Below are positions 49,530 through 58,032 of a stretch of 64,000 nucleotides of DNA, one piece after another. The notes under the pieces were generated by a model, which did not search any database, was not told the origin of the DNA, and worked only from the letters and a program-made list of their open reading frames with translations. How positions within the stretch are numbered: position 1 is the first letter of the stretch; each line of letters opens with the position of its first letter. Source of the DNA: Streptomyces radicis (GTDB lineage Bacteria; Actinomycetota; Actinomycetes; Streptomycetales; Streptomycetaceae); the NCBI RefSeq assembly GCF_003626575.1, contig NZ_RBDY01000023.1, forward strand, positions 42,768 through 106,767, written 5' to 3'. Both the position numbers and the translations under genes were made by a program.

Positions 49530-49637
49530 CCCGACCCCCGCGCCGACCCCGACCCACGCGCCGACCGCTCCGCCGCCGACGACCACCTCAACTCCCCGAG
49601 CCGCCCGAGCACTTCCAGGACACCGAGGACCCGATCC

Positions 49638-50162
49638 ATGGACATGGCGAAGCGACCCCGCGAGATCGCCTACACCGACGAACTGCTCGCCGACGGCACC
49701 GTGCACCGCCGTTACGACGAAGGCCGCAGTGAGTGGCGCACGCGCGCGCCCGACGGGTCCGTGCGCTGGCGCGACGACCGGGGCGGCTCCGGCACGGACG
49801 AGCCGCTGGGCGACCGGCTCGTCAAGCGGACCCACGACGAAGGCCGCGTCGAGTACGGCCGCGACATCGGCTACGGCCGCACCGTGTGGGACGGGGGCGC
49901 CCGCGTCACCGTCAACCGCGCCGCCGCCGCCACCGGCCCCGGCGCCCGGCTGCGCGCGGGGCGCGGCCCCGGCGCCCTCGGCCCCGGGCTGCTGCCGCCC
50001 ACCCGCCTCACCCCCGACGAGGAGGAGCGGCTGCGCCGCAAGTACCGCGCCGAGGAGCGCGGCGAGCGGGGTGAACGCGGCGTCGGCGGCGTCGGGGCCG
50101 TGCTGGTCGTCGACGCCTGGACCGGCACGTCCGACGCCGACTGGTCGGAGGACTTCGGCTGA
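49638..50162 (+). CDS. Unknown hydrophilic protein preceding the AsnB-like gene
   Basis: A 174-residue, strongly charged protein. Its first 95 residues consist of short degenerate beta-type repeats (LLADGTVHRRYDEGRSEWRT, DGSVRWRDDRGG, THDEGRVEYGRD), like a small beta-propeller or sheet of WRT/DG units. The C-terminus has an acidic-basic helix (TPDEEERLRRKYRAEERG). No family recognised. Its stop overlaps the start of the AsnB-like gene by one base, so the two are probably translated together and may function together. Confidence 0.65.
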   Translation: MDMAKRPREIAYTDELLADGTVHRRYDEGRSEWRTRAPDGSVRWRDDRGGSGTDEPLGDRLVKRTHDEGRVEYGRDIGYGRTVWDGGARVTVNRAAAATGPGARLRAGRGPGALGPGLLPPTRLTPDEEERLRRKYRAEERGERGERGVGGVGAVLVVDAWTGTSDADWSEDFG

Positions 50163-51964
50163 TGCCCCGCTGCTGCGCCTGCGCGGGCGAAGCGCCGCCC
50201 GACCGCCTGCGCGACCACCTCGTCGCGATGGGCGCCACCGTGCCCCCGGATGGCTCGGCCCTCGCGCTGCTCGACGGCGAACCCGGCCACGCCACGGGCC
50301 CGTTCACCGCCGAGGGCCGCGCCGCCGTGGGCGAGGTCACGCTGCACAACGCCGCCGAGCTGCGCGCCGCGCTCGCCGCCGCCGGGGCCCCGGCACCGCC
50401 GGGCTGCGCGGACGGCGAGCTGCTGCTGCGCTGCTGGGCGCGGCTCGGCGCGGCGGGGCTGCGCGCCGCGAACGGCATGTTCGCGCTGCTCGTGGTCGAG
50501 GGCGGCGACCTGGTGGTGATCCGCGACCACGCGGGCGCGCGCACCGCCTTCTACGCCCGCGCGGACGGCTGCTGGGCCGCCGCCACCTCGCTCCGCGCGC
50601 TGCGCCGCTGGCCCGCGCTCGCCACGGGCCTGAACCTCGCCGCGGTCCGCTCGTTCCTCACGTTCGCCTATCTCCCGGGCGACGAAACGCTGTTGACCGG
50701 CGTCCACGAGGCGCTCCCCGGGCGCGTGCTGCGGCTGGCCGCGGACGGCTCGACCACCGATGAGAGCTACTGGGAGCCGGAGGAGCGCCTGACGCCCCCC
50801 TCGGGGCGCGCGGCCGACGACCCCGAGCCCCATGTCCTGGGCCTGCGCGCCCTGCTCGATGAGGCCGTCGCCTGCCGCCTGCCCGAGGCCGAGCCGGTCG
50901 GCGTGCTGCTCTCGGGCGGCATCGACAGCTCCCTGGTCACGGCCATCGCCGCCAAGCGGCACGCCCACCCCGTGCACACCTACTCCATCAGCTTCGGGGC
51001 CGAACTCCCCAACGAGCTCGGCTACTCGGGCCTGGTCGCCGCCCACTGCCACACCCGCCACCGCGTGCTGACCGTCCCGGGCCGCACCGTCGCCGAGCGG
51101 CTGGCCGAGACGGTCGCGCTCCTCGACGCCCCGGTGGGCGACCCGTTGACCGTGCCCAACCTCATGCTCGCCGAGGCGGCGGCCGACGAAGGGCTGCGCG
51201 TCGTCCTCAACGGCGAGGGCGGCGACCCGGTCTTCGGCGGCCCCAAGAACCTCCCGATGCTCGTGTTCGAGATGCACCGCGCCGCCGACCCCGCCGACCC
51301 GGCGATCGTCCCGGACCCCGTGGGCCCCCTCGGCGACGGCGACGCGCGCGCCGAGGCGTACCTCAGGTCGTACCGCAAGTGCTACACCGACCTGCCGCGC
51401 CTGCTGACGCCCGAGGCCGCCGAGGCGCTGGCCGAGGCGCCGCATCCGCGCCGCCTCGTCGCCCCCTATCTGCGCCCGGGGCGCATGAACGCCCTGCTCA
51501 ACCAGCTGCTGCACTGCAACCTCCGCACCAAGGGCGCCCATCACATCCTCACCAAGGTCGAACGCCTCACCGCCTCCCGCCAACTCCAGGGCCGCGCCCC
51601 GCTGTTCGACCACCGCGTCATCGACCACGCGTTCGCCACCCCGCCGCGCCTCAAGCTCAGCGGCGCGGTCGAGAAGTGGGTCCTCAAGGAGGCCGTGCGC
51701 GACCTGCTGCCCGACACCGTGGTGGACCGCCCCAAGAGCGGCATGCGCGTCCCCGTGCAGCGCTGGCTCGAAGGGCCGCTGCGCGACCTGTCGGCCGAGC
51801 TGCTGCTCGGCCGCGAGGCGCGCGCCCGCGGCCTGTTCCGCGCCGCCACCGTGCGCGAGTGGACCCGCCGCCGGGGAACGCTGCTGCCGCGCCACGGCTC
51901 CAAGGTGTGGCTGCTGCTGACCCTTGAGCTGTGGCTGCGCGCCCACGACCTGCCACCGACTTGA
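50162..51964 (+). CDS. Asparagine-synthetase-like enzyme lacking the N-terminal Cys
   Basis: A 600-residue class II Asn-synthetase homologue. The N-terminal Ntn-type domain keeps RDHAGARTAFYA, but the chain begins Met-Pro-Arg-Cys-Cys, so the Cys2 nucleophile needed for glutamine hydrolysis is absent. The C-terminal synthetase domain has the ATP PP-motif LLSGGIDSSLVTA (about residue 251), NGEGGDPVFGG and RPKSGMRVPVQRWLEG. It could use ammonia or an amine, or make another amide or lactam bond, as in beta-lactam synthetase-like members. Neighbours are an unknown protein (1-bp overlap) and an aldehyde dehydrogenase. Confidence 0.88.
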   Translation: MPRCCACAGEAPPDRLRDHLVAMGATVPPDGSALALLDGEPGHATGPFTAEGRAAVGEVTLHNAAELRAALAAAGAPAPPGCADGELLLRCWARLGAAGLRAANGMFALLVVEGGDLVVIRDHAGARTAFYARADGCWAAATSLRALRRWPALATGLNLAAVRSFLTFAYLPGDETLLTGVHEALPGRVLRLAADGSTTDESYWEPEERLTPPSGRAADDPEPHVLGLRALLDEAVACRLPEAEPVGVLLSGGIDSSLVTAIAAKRHAHPVHTYSISFGAELPNELGYSGLVAAHCHTRHRVLTVPGRTVAERLAETVALLDAPVGDPLTVPNLMLAEAAADEGLRVVLNGEGGDPVFGGPKNLPMLVFEMHRAADPADPAIVPDPVGPLGDGDARAEAYLRSYRKCYTDLPRLLTPEAAEALAEAPHPRRLVAPYLRPGRMNALLNQLLHCNLRTKGAHHILTKVERLTASRQLQGRAPLFDHRVIDHAFATPPRLKLSGAVEKWVLKEAVRDLLPDTVVDRPKSGMRVPVQRWLEGPLRDLSAELLLGREARARGLFRAATVREWTRRRGTLLPRHGSKVWLLLTLELWLRAHDLPPT

Positions 51965-51998
51965 GGGACATGAGCACCTCAGGATCCCAGGAGCCCTG

Positions 51999-53381
51999 AT
52001 GAACGCACCCAAGGCCGACCCGCGTGGGCCGCACGCGCCCGCCCTCACCCTGACCGACCCCCGCACCGGTCGCCCGCGCGGCACCTCGGTCCTCGGGCGC
52101 GAGCGCGAGACCGGGGCCGCCGTCGCCGCGGCCAGGGAGGCGGCCGCGGCGTGGCGCGCGCACACCCCGGGGGAGCGCGCCAGGCGCCTTGACCGGCTGG
52201 CGTCGCTGGTCGACGCGCACGCCGCCGACTACGTCGAACGCGAGCGCGCGGGCACGGGGAAGCCGAGCGCCGAGGCGGAGTCCGAGGTGGCGGGGGCGGC
52301 CGAGCTGCTGCGCTTCTACGCCGGGGCCGCGAGGGCGCGCACGGCGCCCGCCGCAGGGCGCCTGGTCGAGGGCCACGAGAGCTGGGTCCGCTGGGAGCCG
52401 CTCGGCACCGTCGCCGCGATCGTTCCATGGAACTACCCGCTGATGATGGCCGCCTGGCGCTGCGCCCCCGCCCTGGCCGCGGGGAACACCGTGGTGCTCA
52501 AGCCCGCGGAGACCACCCCCGACTCGGCCACGCTGCTGGCCGAGCACGCCGCCGACGCGCTGGGCGCCGGGGTGCTCGTGGCGCTGCCAGGCGACCGCGA
52601 GACAGGGCGCCTGCTGGTGGCGGCGCCCGTTGACATGGTGGCGTTCACCGGGAGCGCCGCCGCGGGCGCCCGGGTCGCGGCGGCCGCGGGGACCCGCCGC
52701 GTCAGCCTGGAACTCGGCGGCAACGGCCCGGCGCTCGTCCTGCCCGACGCCCCCGAGCACACCTGGGACGACCTCGCCGCCGCGGTCACCTACAACGCCG
52801 GGCAGAGCTGCGCCGCGCCCGCGCGCGTCATCACCCTCCCCGAGAACTACGCCACCGCCGTCGCCCGGCTGACCGCCGCCTTGGCCCGCCGCCACGCGGG
52901 CCGCGACTTCGGGCCGCTCAACAACGCGGACCAGGCCGCCCGTTGGGACCGCATCGTCGGCGCGTCGGCCGCCCGCGTCCGGCGCGCCGCCCGCATGGCC
53001 CCGGGTCCGAGGGAGCGCGAGGGGCACTGGCGGCCCGCGACGCTGCTCGCCGACGTGCCGCCCGACGACCCCGCCGTGGTCGACGAGGTCTTCGGCCCGC
53101 TGCTGACCGTGCAGCGCGCGGCGGGCGTCGAGGAGGCGCTGGCCCTGGCGAACGGCGTTCCGCAGGCGCTGGCGGGAAGCGTCTGGACGCGCGACCTGGC
53201 GACCGGGCTCGACCTGGCGGGCCGCCTCGACGCGGGCGAGGCGTGGCTCAACTGCCACCTCGTGCAGACCCCCGAGCTGCCGCACGGCGGGCGCGGCGCC
53301 TCGGGTCAGGGCACGGACCTGAGCGTGCTCGCGCTCGACGAGTACCAGCGGCCCAAGACGGTCACGGCCCGGCTGCGGTGA
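51999..53381 (+). CDS. Aldehyde dehydrogenase (betaine/aminobutyraldehyde DH-like)
   Basis: A 460-residue NAD(P)-dependent aldehyde dehydrogenase. PWNYPLMMAAW and VLKPAETTP form the cofactor site, AFTGS closes the nucleotide loop, the general base Glu is in LELGGNGPALV and the nucleophile Cys in NAGQSCAAPARV; HGGRGASGQGTDLS is the C-terminal signature of the gamma-aminobutyraldehyde/betaine-aldehyde branch. AGGAG is 6 nt before the ATG. It lies 34 bp after the AsnB-like gene and may act on a related amino-aldehyde. Its 3' end overlaps the convergent gene by 20 bp. Confidence 0.9.
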   Translation: MNAPKADPRGPHAPALTLTDPRTGRPRGTSVLGRERETGAAVAAAREAAAAWRAHTPGERARRLDRLASLVDAHAADYVERERAGTGKPSAEAESEVAGAAELLRFYAGAARARTAPAAGRLVEGHESWVRWEPLGTVAAIVPWNYPLMMAAWRCAPALAAGNTVVLKPAETTPDSATLLAEHAADALGAGVLVALPGDRETGRLLVAAPVDMVAFTGSAAAGARVAAAAGTRRVSLELGGNGPALVLPDAPEHTWDDLAAAVTYNAGQSCAAPARVITLPENYATAVARLTAALARRHAGRDFGPLNNADQAARWDRIVGASAARVRRAARMAPGPREREGHWRPATLLADVPPDDPAVVDEVFGPLLTVQRAAGVEEALALANGVPQALAGSVWTRDLATGLDLAGRLDAGEAWLNCHLVQTPELPHGGRGASGQGTDLSVLALDEYQRPKTVTARLR

Positions 53382-54495
53382 CCGGCGGCGGGGGCCAGTC
53401 GAGGAACCCCAGGTCGGAGGACCGCGTCCCCGAGGGGCCGCGCCCGCCGAGCGCCGCCTCCGCCTCGGCGACCGCCCGTTCCACCCCGGCGAGCAGCACC
53501 TTGGGCGGCAGGGCGGCGAGCGGCGAGCGCCACCCACCGGCCAGCCACCGCCGCTCCGCGTCGTCGAGCGTCCCGAGGCCCCGCAGCAGCCGCAGGGTGC
53601 TCGCCCCCGGTGGGACCGCCCGTGTCACCGCCGCGCCGCGCCGGTCCATGACCGCGCGCGGCGGCAGCCCCGCGTCGACCACAAGCCGCCCCGGCAGCGC
53701 GTCGCGCACCCGCGTGGGGTGGAGAACGCCGCCCGCGCCCGCGTCGTGCAGGACGACGACCGGCAGCCCCGCGGGCACGTCGGCCACGCGCGCGACGAGC
53801 GCGAGCCCGTGCCGCTCGGGCGCGCCGTTGACGGCGAGGCACGTGGTCACGGTCGCGTCCTCACACAGCAGCGCGAAACGCGGCTCGCGCGCCCGCGTGC
53901 GCGCGGGTTCGTGGTCATCGTCGACGAGCCCCTGGGGCAGCCGCCCATAGACCGCCCTCCACGGGGCGACGACCTGCGCCCCGAAGGTGGCCCGCGTCAT
54001 TTTCGTGTAGGTGGACGCCCAGGGGCGCTTGGCCAGGCTGACGCGGAGCGCGCGCCCCTTCCACCGCCTGCCGCGCATCACCACCCCGAAGACGAACGCG
54101 GCCGCCGCGGCGGTGGTCAGCAGGCCGTTCTCCTGGAGCACCCCGATCACCAACAGTGCGACGCCGGAGAGCAGGCCGAAGGCGCCCCAACGCGTGTACC
54201 ACCGGGGCGTGTGCGGGGGGCGCGGGGGCGTGCGGCGGTGGGCAACGGGAGTGCGCCAGGGAAGCGTTTCGGGCACCCGCGCGGGCTCGTGCGCCAGCGC
54301 CCACCACAGCTGGGTGACCGTGCAGGTCAGCCGCCCCTCGTCGGTGAGCGCCGCGACGGCCTTGAGCACGCGCCGGTCGTTGAGCCGGATCGCGCTCTCC
54401 CGTGGCTCCAGGGCGAACCGCTTGCCGCACAGGGAGCAGCGTCGCCCGGTGCGCTGCTTGAACAACAGGCTCGCGTTGCAGTGCGGACAGATCAC
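53362..54495 (-). CDS. Zinc-ribbon membrane protein of unknown function
   Basis: A 377-residue protein. It begins with a zinc ribbon (CPHCNASLLFKQRTGRRCSLCGKRF; two Cys-x2-Cys knuckles) and a DNA- or protein-binding-like region (RLNDRRVLKAVAALTDEGRL), then two close membrane helices (GAFGLLSGVALLVIGVL and AAAAAFVFGVVMRG, about residues 100-140), and a C-terminal globular domain (AVMDRRGAAVTRAVPPG). The GTG at 54495 follows GGAGG at the right distance. A family of such proteins seems usual in streptomycetes; the role is unknown. Convergent with the aldehyde dehydrogenase, divergent from the methyltransferase. Confidence 0.7.
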   Translation of the reverse strand: MICPHCNASLLFKQRTGRRCSLCGKRFALEPRESAIRLNDRRVLKAVAALTDEGRLTCTVTQLWWALAHEPARVPETLPWRTPVAHRRTPPRPPHTPRWYTRWGAFGLLSGVALLVIGVLQENGLLTTAAAAAFVFGVVMRGRRWKGRALRVSLAKRPWASTYTKMTRATFGAQVVAPWRAVYGRLPQGLVDDDHEPARTRAREPRFALLCEDATVTTCLAVNGAPERHGLALVARVADVPAGLPVVVLHDAGAGGVLHPTRVRDALPGRLVVDAGLPPRAVMDRRGAAVTRAVPPGASTLRLLRGLGTLDDAERRWLAGGWRSPLAALPPKVLLAGVERAVAEAEAALGGRGPSGTRSSDLGFLDWPPPPVTAAGP

Positions 54496-54572
54496 CGGCG
54501 CCTCCAAGTCCCCGGCCACCCAACCACACACGGGTGAACCCCGGGTGGCGTTCACGGACTACTGTGAGCTCC

Positions 54573-55307
54573 GTGTTCACTCCGCAGGGTCCCTCCCTCC
54601 GCGAACTCGCCGTGCAGGCACTGTCCTCCACCGAGCACGGCTACGACCTGCTCGCGCCCAAGTTCGACCTCACCCCGTTCAGGACCCCGGACGCCGTCAT
54701 CGACGCGGTGGCCGAAACGCTGCGCCCGCTGGGCCCTTTCCCCTCGGGGCTCGACATCTGCTGCGGCACGGGCGCGGGCGTCGCGGCGCTCGCGGGGCTG
54801 TGCGAACGGCAGGTGACCGGCGTCGACTTCAGCGCGGGCATGCTCGGGGTGGCCAGGGCCGCGGTGCCCGCGACGCTGCCGCCCGGCGGGCCATCGGTGG
54901 GCTGGGTGCGGGCGGACGCCAGGTCGCTGCCGTTCCGCCGGTCGTTCGATCTGGCGGTCAGCTTCGGGGCGTTCGGGCACTTCCTGCCGGAGGAGCGGCC
55001 CGTGCTGTTCGCGCGGGCGTACGGGGCGCTGCGGCCCGGGGGCCTCTTCGCGTTCCCCGTGGGCGCCCCGCCCCGCGTGGGCTCGCGGGCGTACTGGGCG
55101 CTGTGGGGCTTCGACGCGGCGATGCGGGTCAGGAACGCCGTGTGGCGCCCGCCGTTCGTCATGTACTACCGGACGTTCCCGCTCTCCCGGGTGCGGGCCG
55201 AGCTGACCCGCGCGGGCTTCGCGGTGACCACCGCGCCGCTCCCCGGCTTCGGCACCCGCCCCGACGGCAGCCCCCGAGCCCGCGTGGTCCTGGCCCGCCG
55301 CTCCTGA
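54573..55307 (+). CDS. Class I SAM-dependent methyltransferase
   Basis: A 244-residue methyltransferase. GLDICCGTGAGVAAL is motif I, TGVDFSAGMLGVAR motif II, WVRADARSLPF motif III and FDLAVSFGAFGHFL motif IV, the UbiE/ubiquinone type. The GTG at 54573 is tentative; GTG at 54564 is also possible and no ribosome binding site is seen, so the mRNA may be leaderless from a TACTGT-like -10 at 54560. A dyad GTGAAC-N10-GTTCAC (54534-54555) sits at the promoter shared with the divergent zinc-ribbon gene. Substrate unknown. Confidence 0.85.
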   Translation: MFTPQGPSLRELAVQALSSTEHGYDLLAPKFDLTPFRTPDAVIDAVAETLRPLGPFPSGLDICCGTGAGVAALAGLCERQVTGVDFSAGMLGVARAAVPATLPPGGPSVGWVRADARSLPFRRSFDLAVSFGAFGHFLPEERPVLFARAYGALRPGGLFAFPVGAPPRVGSRAYWALWGFDAAMRVRNAVWRPPFVMYYRTFPLSRVRAELTRAGFAVTTAPLPGFGTRPDGSPRARVVLARRS

Positions 55308-55330
55308 CCCGGGGCGGCCCGAACGCCCCG

Positions 55331-55450
55331 TCAGAGCAGGGCGTGCGCCTCGCGGTGCAGGGAGTCCAGGATGCGCTGGCTCTCCACCACGGTCCGCGCG
55401 CCCTCCCCGGTGACCACGATGATCCGGGCCCGCCGGTCGACGCCCGCTTG
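55331..55450 (-). pseudogene. C-terminal fragment of a MarR-family regulator
   Basis: The last ~38 codons read DRRARIIVVTGEGARTVVES followed by RILDSLHREAHALL and a stop. This matches the wing and final helix of MarR regulators (usual length about 150 residues). Upstream the frame runs into the GC-rich repeats and no helix-turn-helix is present, so only the 3' end survives. Confidence 0.6.
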
Positions 55451-55545
55451 CTTCGGCCTTCGGTGGCCTGTCTCCGAGAGCCTTCCGCCCCCGCCCGGTA
55501 GGGCCCCGCACGTGAGCGTTCCCCCGCTTGCCCGGCCCCCGGTTT

Positions 55546-55765
55546 CCCGCCGGGAGGGCAGCCCCCTCGCGCCCGGGCGTTCTGCCACTTGCCCGGCCGC
55601 CACGTCCCGTTGTCTCATGCCCAATGCTCCCGCCGGGAGGGCACCCCGCTCGCCCGGCCCCCGCCGCCCGTTTCTCAATGTCCGGTTCTCCCGCCCGGAG
55701 GGCAGCCCGCTCGCCCCACCCCCCGTCTCCCAAAGAAGGCCCCCACCCCCCGCCCGGAGGGCACC
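55546..55765. repeat. Degenerate GC-rich repeat cluster
   Basis: Four copies of a motif CCCGCC(G/C)GGAGGGCA(G/C)CCC begin at 55546, 55629, 55690 and 55749, most followed by CTCGCCC and C-rich spacers. Spacing is 59-83 bp. The block separates the MarR remnant from the sugar operon promoter. Confidence 0.7.
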
Positions 55766-55813
55766 CCACCCCCGCCCGGTTCTCGGCGTGCTTGGCCCGG
55801 CGGCCCGAGCCTC

Positions 55814-55873
55814 TGCTCAGGTGAGCAAAAAAATCCGCATCCGTTGCCTTCGACCCCTCCCGCTGCCTACTGT
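55814..55873 (+). promoter_or_regulatory. Operator and promoter of the sugar/polyol operon
   Basis: TGCTCA-GG-TGAGCA (55814-55827) is a perfect dyad followed by an A-tract. A promoter-like TTGCCT, 18 bp, TACTGT ends at 55873, 31 bp before the ATG. The dyad is a candidate site for the SorC-type regulator encoded in the operon. Confidence 0.55.
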
Positions 55874-55903
55874 CCGTCGCCAGGACGACTTGTGGAGGGT
55901 CAT

Positions 55904-56896
55904 ATGCGTATCAAGCACGGCTTGAGAGCCTCTTTCGCCATATCCGGGCTTTTGGCGATGGCGGCCTGTTCCGTTTCGACCACTCCCGGTGGCGACGACA
56001 ACGACGGCGGTGGGTCAGGTGGGGACGGGTCGGTGACCATCGGCTTCAGCCAGGCGACCCAGCAGTCGCCGTTCTACGTGCAGCTGAGCCGGGGCGCCGA
56101 GGACGCGGCCGAGGCCGCGGGCGCCGAGCTGTTCGTGTCCGACGCCGGAGGCGACGTCACCAAGCAGAACAACGACATCCAGGACCTCATCACCCGCGGT
56201 GTCGACGTTCTCCTGGTCAACCCCGTCGACCCGCAGGGCGTCAGGCCCGGGCTCGCCGCCGCCGAGGCCGCGGGCGTCGAGGTCGTCACCGTTGACCGGC
56301 CCGTCCCCGAGGGCGCCACCTCCTATGTCGGCCGGGACAACGAGGAGATGGGCCGCATCGTCGGCGAGCGCGTCGCCGAGGCCATGGGCGACGACGGCGG
56401 CAAGGTCGTCGAGATCATGGGCGACGCGGGCGGCGCCGTGGCGCGCGACCGCAGCGCCGGGTTCCACGAGGCGATCGACGCCGTGGGCGGCATCGAGATC
56501 GTCGAGGGCCCCTACTGCAACTACATCCGGTCCGAGGCGGTCACCGCCATGCAGGACCTGATCCAGACCAATCCCGATGTCGAGGTCGTCTACGCCCACA
56601 ACGACGACATGGCCCTTGGCGCCCTCCAGGTGCTCCGCGAGAACGGCCGCGACGACGTCATGGTCGCCGGGGTCGACGGCCTGATGGAGGCCGTCGACGC
56701 CATCGCCGAGGGCGGCCCCTACCTGGCCACCGCCCTCAACGACCCGGTCGCCATGGCCGAGAGGGCCGTCGAGACCGCCGTCGCCATCGCGGAAGGCGAG
56801 GACGTCGAGGAGTCCATCGACGCGGGCACCGCCCTCGTCGACCCCGACAACGCCGCCGACCTGACCGCGGACACCACCTTCGCCGCGGCCGAGTGA
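55904..56896 (+). CDS. ABC sugar-binding lipoprotein (RbsB-like)
   Basis: A 330-residue periplasmic-binding-protein-type lipoprotein. The lipobox is LLAMAACS (Cys22 lipidated), then a Gly/Asp-rich linker and the type I sugar-binding fold: IGFSQATQQSPFYVQLSRGA, LLVNPVDPQGV, VVTVDRPV, EIMGDAGGAVARDRSAGFHE and YAHNDDMALGAL. It delivers a ribose-like sugar or polyol to the RbsA- and RbsC-like proteins encoded downstream. GGAGGG lies 5 nt before the ATG; first gene of the operon. Confidence 0.93.
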   Translation: MRIKHGLRASFAISGLLAMAACSVSTTPGGDDNDGGGSGGDGSVTIGFSQATQQSPFYVQLSRGAEDAAEAAGAELFVSDAGGDVTKQNNDIQDLITRGVDVLLVNPVDPQGVRPGLAAAEAAGVEVVTVDRPVPEGATSYVGRDNEEMGRIVGERVAEAMGDDGGKVVEIMGDAGGAVARDRSAGFHEAIDAVGGIEIVEGPYCNYIRSEAVTAMQDLIQTNPDVEVVYAHNDDMALGALQVLRENGRDDVMVAGVDGLMEAVDAIAEGGPYLATALNDPVAMAERAVETAVAIAEGEDVEESIDAGTALVDPDNAADLTADTTFAAAE

Positions 56897-56952
56897 CCCC
56901 CGCCCGGCCCGTCGCCGAGCACCACCCCACGCACGAGAGGAACCACACCACC

Positions 56953-58032
56953 ATGTCGGAGACCATGCGAGCCGCGGTCCTGCACGCCCCAGGGGACATC
57001 CGCGTCGAGCAGGTGCCCGTGCCCACACCGGGACCCGGCGAGGCGCTGGTCCGCGTGGCCGCCTGCGGCGTGTGCGGCTCCGACCTCAACCGCATGCTGC
57101 GGCCAGGCGGCGCCTACCACCTGCCGCTGATCTGCGGCCACGAGTTCGCCGGGCACGTGGTCGCCCTCGGCTCCGAGCTGGCCGCGGCCGGCACGGTCGC
57201 CGAGGGCGACCTCGTCGCCGTCCCCCCGCTGATCCCCTGCCGCCGCTGCTCCTCCTGCTCCCGCGGCCACTTCAGCCTGTGCGAGGACTACGACTACTTC
57301 GGCAGCCGCCGCGCGGGCGCCTACGCCGAGTACGTCGCCGTGCCCGCGGGGAACCTGATGGTGCTGCCCGCCGACCTCGACCCGCGCGCCGCCGCCATGC
57401 TCGACCCGGCCGCGATCGCCCTGCACGCCATCTGGCGCACCAAGCTCCGCACCGGCCACCGCGTCGCCGTCATCGGCGCCGGGCCCATCGGCCTGTTCGC
57501 CATCCAGTGGGCGCGCCTCGCGGGCGCGGCCGAGGTGCTGTCCATCGACGTCAGCGAGCAGAAGGCCGCCATGGCCGTCGAGGCGGGCGCCACCCACACC
57601 GCCACCACGCCCGAGCGCGCGAGAGAGCTCGCGGGCGAGGGCTACGACGTCATCGTGGAGTCCGCGGGCGTCCCCGCCACCGCCGACCAGGCCGTTTCCC
57701 TGGCCGCCCGGCACGGCCACGCCGTCTTCATCGGCATACCGCACGACCCCGTGGTCCTGCCCAAGCCGTCGTTCGGCAACTTCCTGCGCCGCGAGGTCTC
57801 CCTGCACGGCGCGTGGAACTCCTTCTCCGCCCCCTTCCCGGGTGACGAGTGGCGTGTCGCGGCCCAGGCGATGCGCGACGGGCGGCTGCACTGGAAGTTC
57901 ATGATCACGCACGAGCTGGGCCTCGACGCCCTGCCCGGGCTCATGCACCAGCTCGGCGAGCGGTCCGTCTTCAGCTCCAAGGTGCTCTTCCTGCCCAACG
58001 GAGACCGCCAGCCCACGGGAGAACGTCCATGA
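56953..58032 (+). CDS. Zinc-dependent sugar-alcohol dehydrogenase (GatD-like)
   Basis: A 359-residue medium-chain dehydrogenase. The catalytic zinc site is AACGVCGSDLNRML with ICGHEFAGHV; the structural zinc Cys cluster is in PLIPCRRCSSCSRGHFSLCED. The NAD loop is VIGAGPIGLFAIQ. Similarity in pattern is to galactitol-1-phosphate/L-iditol dehydrogenases, so it likely oxidises a polyol or polyol phosphate to a ketose. The stop overlaps the FGGY kinase start (ATGA). Confidence 0.9.
   Translation: MSETMRAAVLHAPGDIRVEQVPVPTPGPGEALVRVAACGVCGSDLNRMLRPGGAYHLPLICGHEFAGHVVALGSELAAAGTVAEGDLVAVPPLIPCRRCSSCSRGHFSLCEDYDYFGSRRAGAYAEYVAVPAGNLMVLPADLDPRAAAMLDPAAIALHAIWRTKLRTGHRVAVIGAGPIGLFAIQWARLAGAAEVLSIDVSEQKAAMAVEAGATHTATTPERARELAGEGYDVIVESAGVPATADQAVSLAARHGHAVFIGIPHDPVVLPKPSFGNFLRREVSLHGAWNSFSAPFPGDEWRVAAQAMRDGRLHWKFMITHELGLDALPGLMHQLGERSVFSSKVLFLPNGDRQPTGERP

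Noticed and set aside
49638..53381. Possible lasso-peptide or other RiPP cluster around the AsnB-like gene
   Set aside because: No precursor, PqqD-like recognition element or leader protease is present; the neighbours are an unknown repeat protein and an aldehyde dehydrogenase.
55371..55925. Plus-strand 184-codon frame across the GC-rich repeats
   Set aside because: Translates repeat DNA into Pro/Arg-rich sequence and overlaps the operon promoter.
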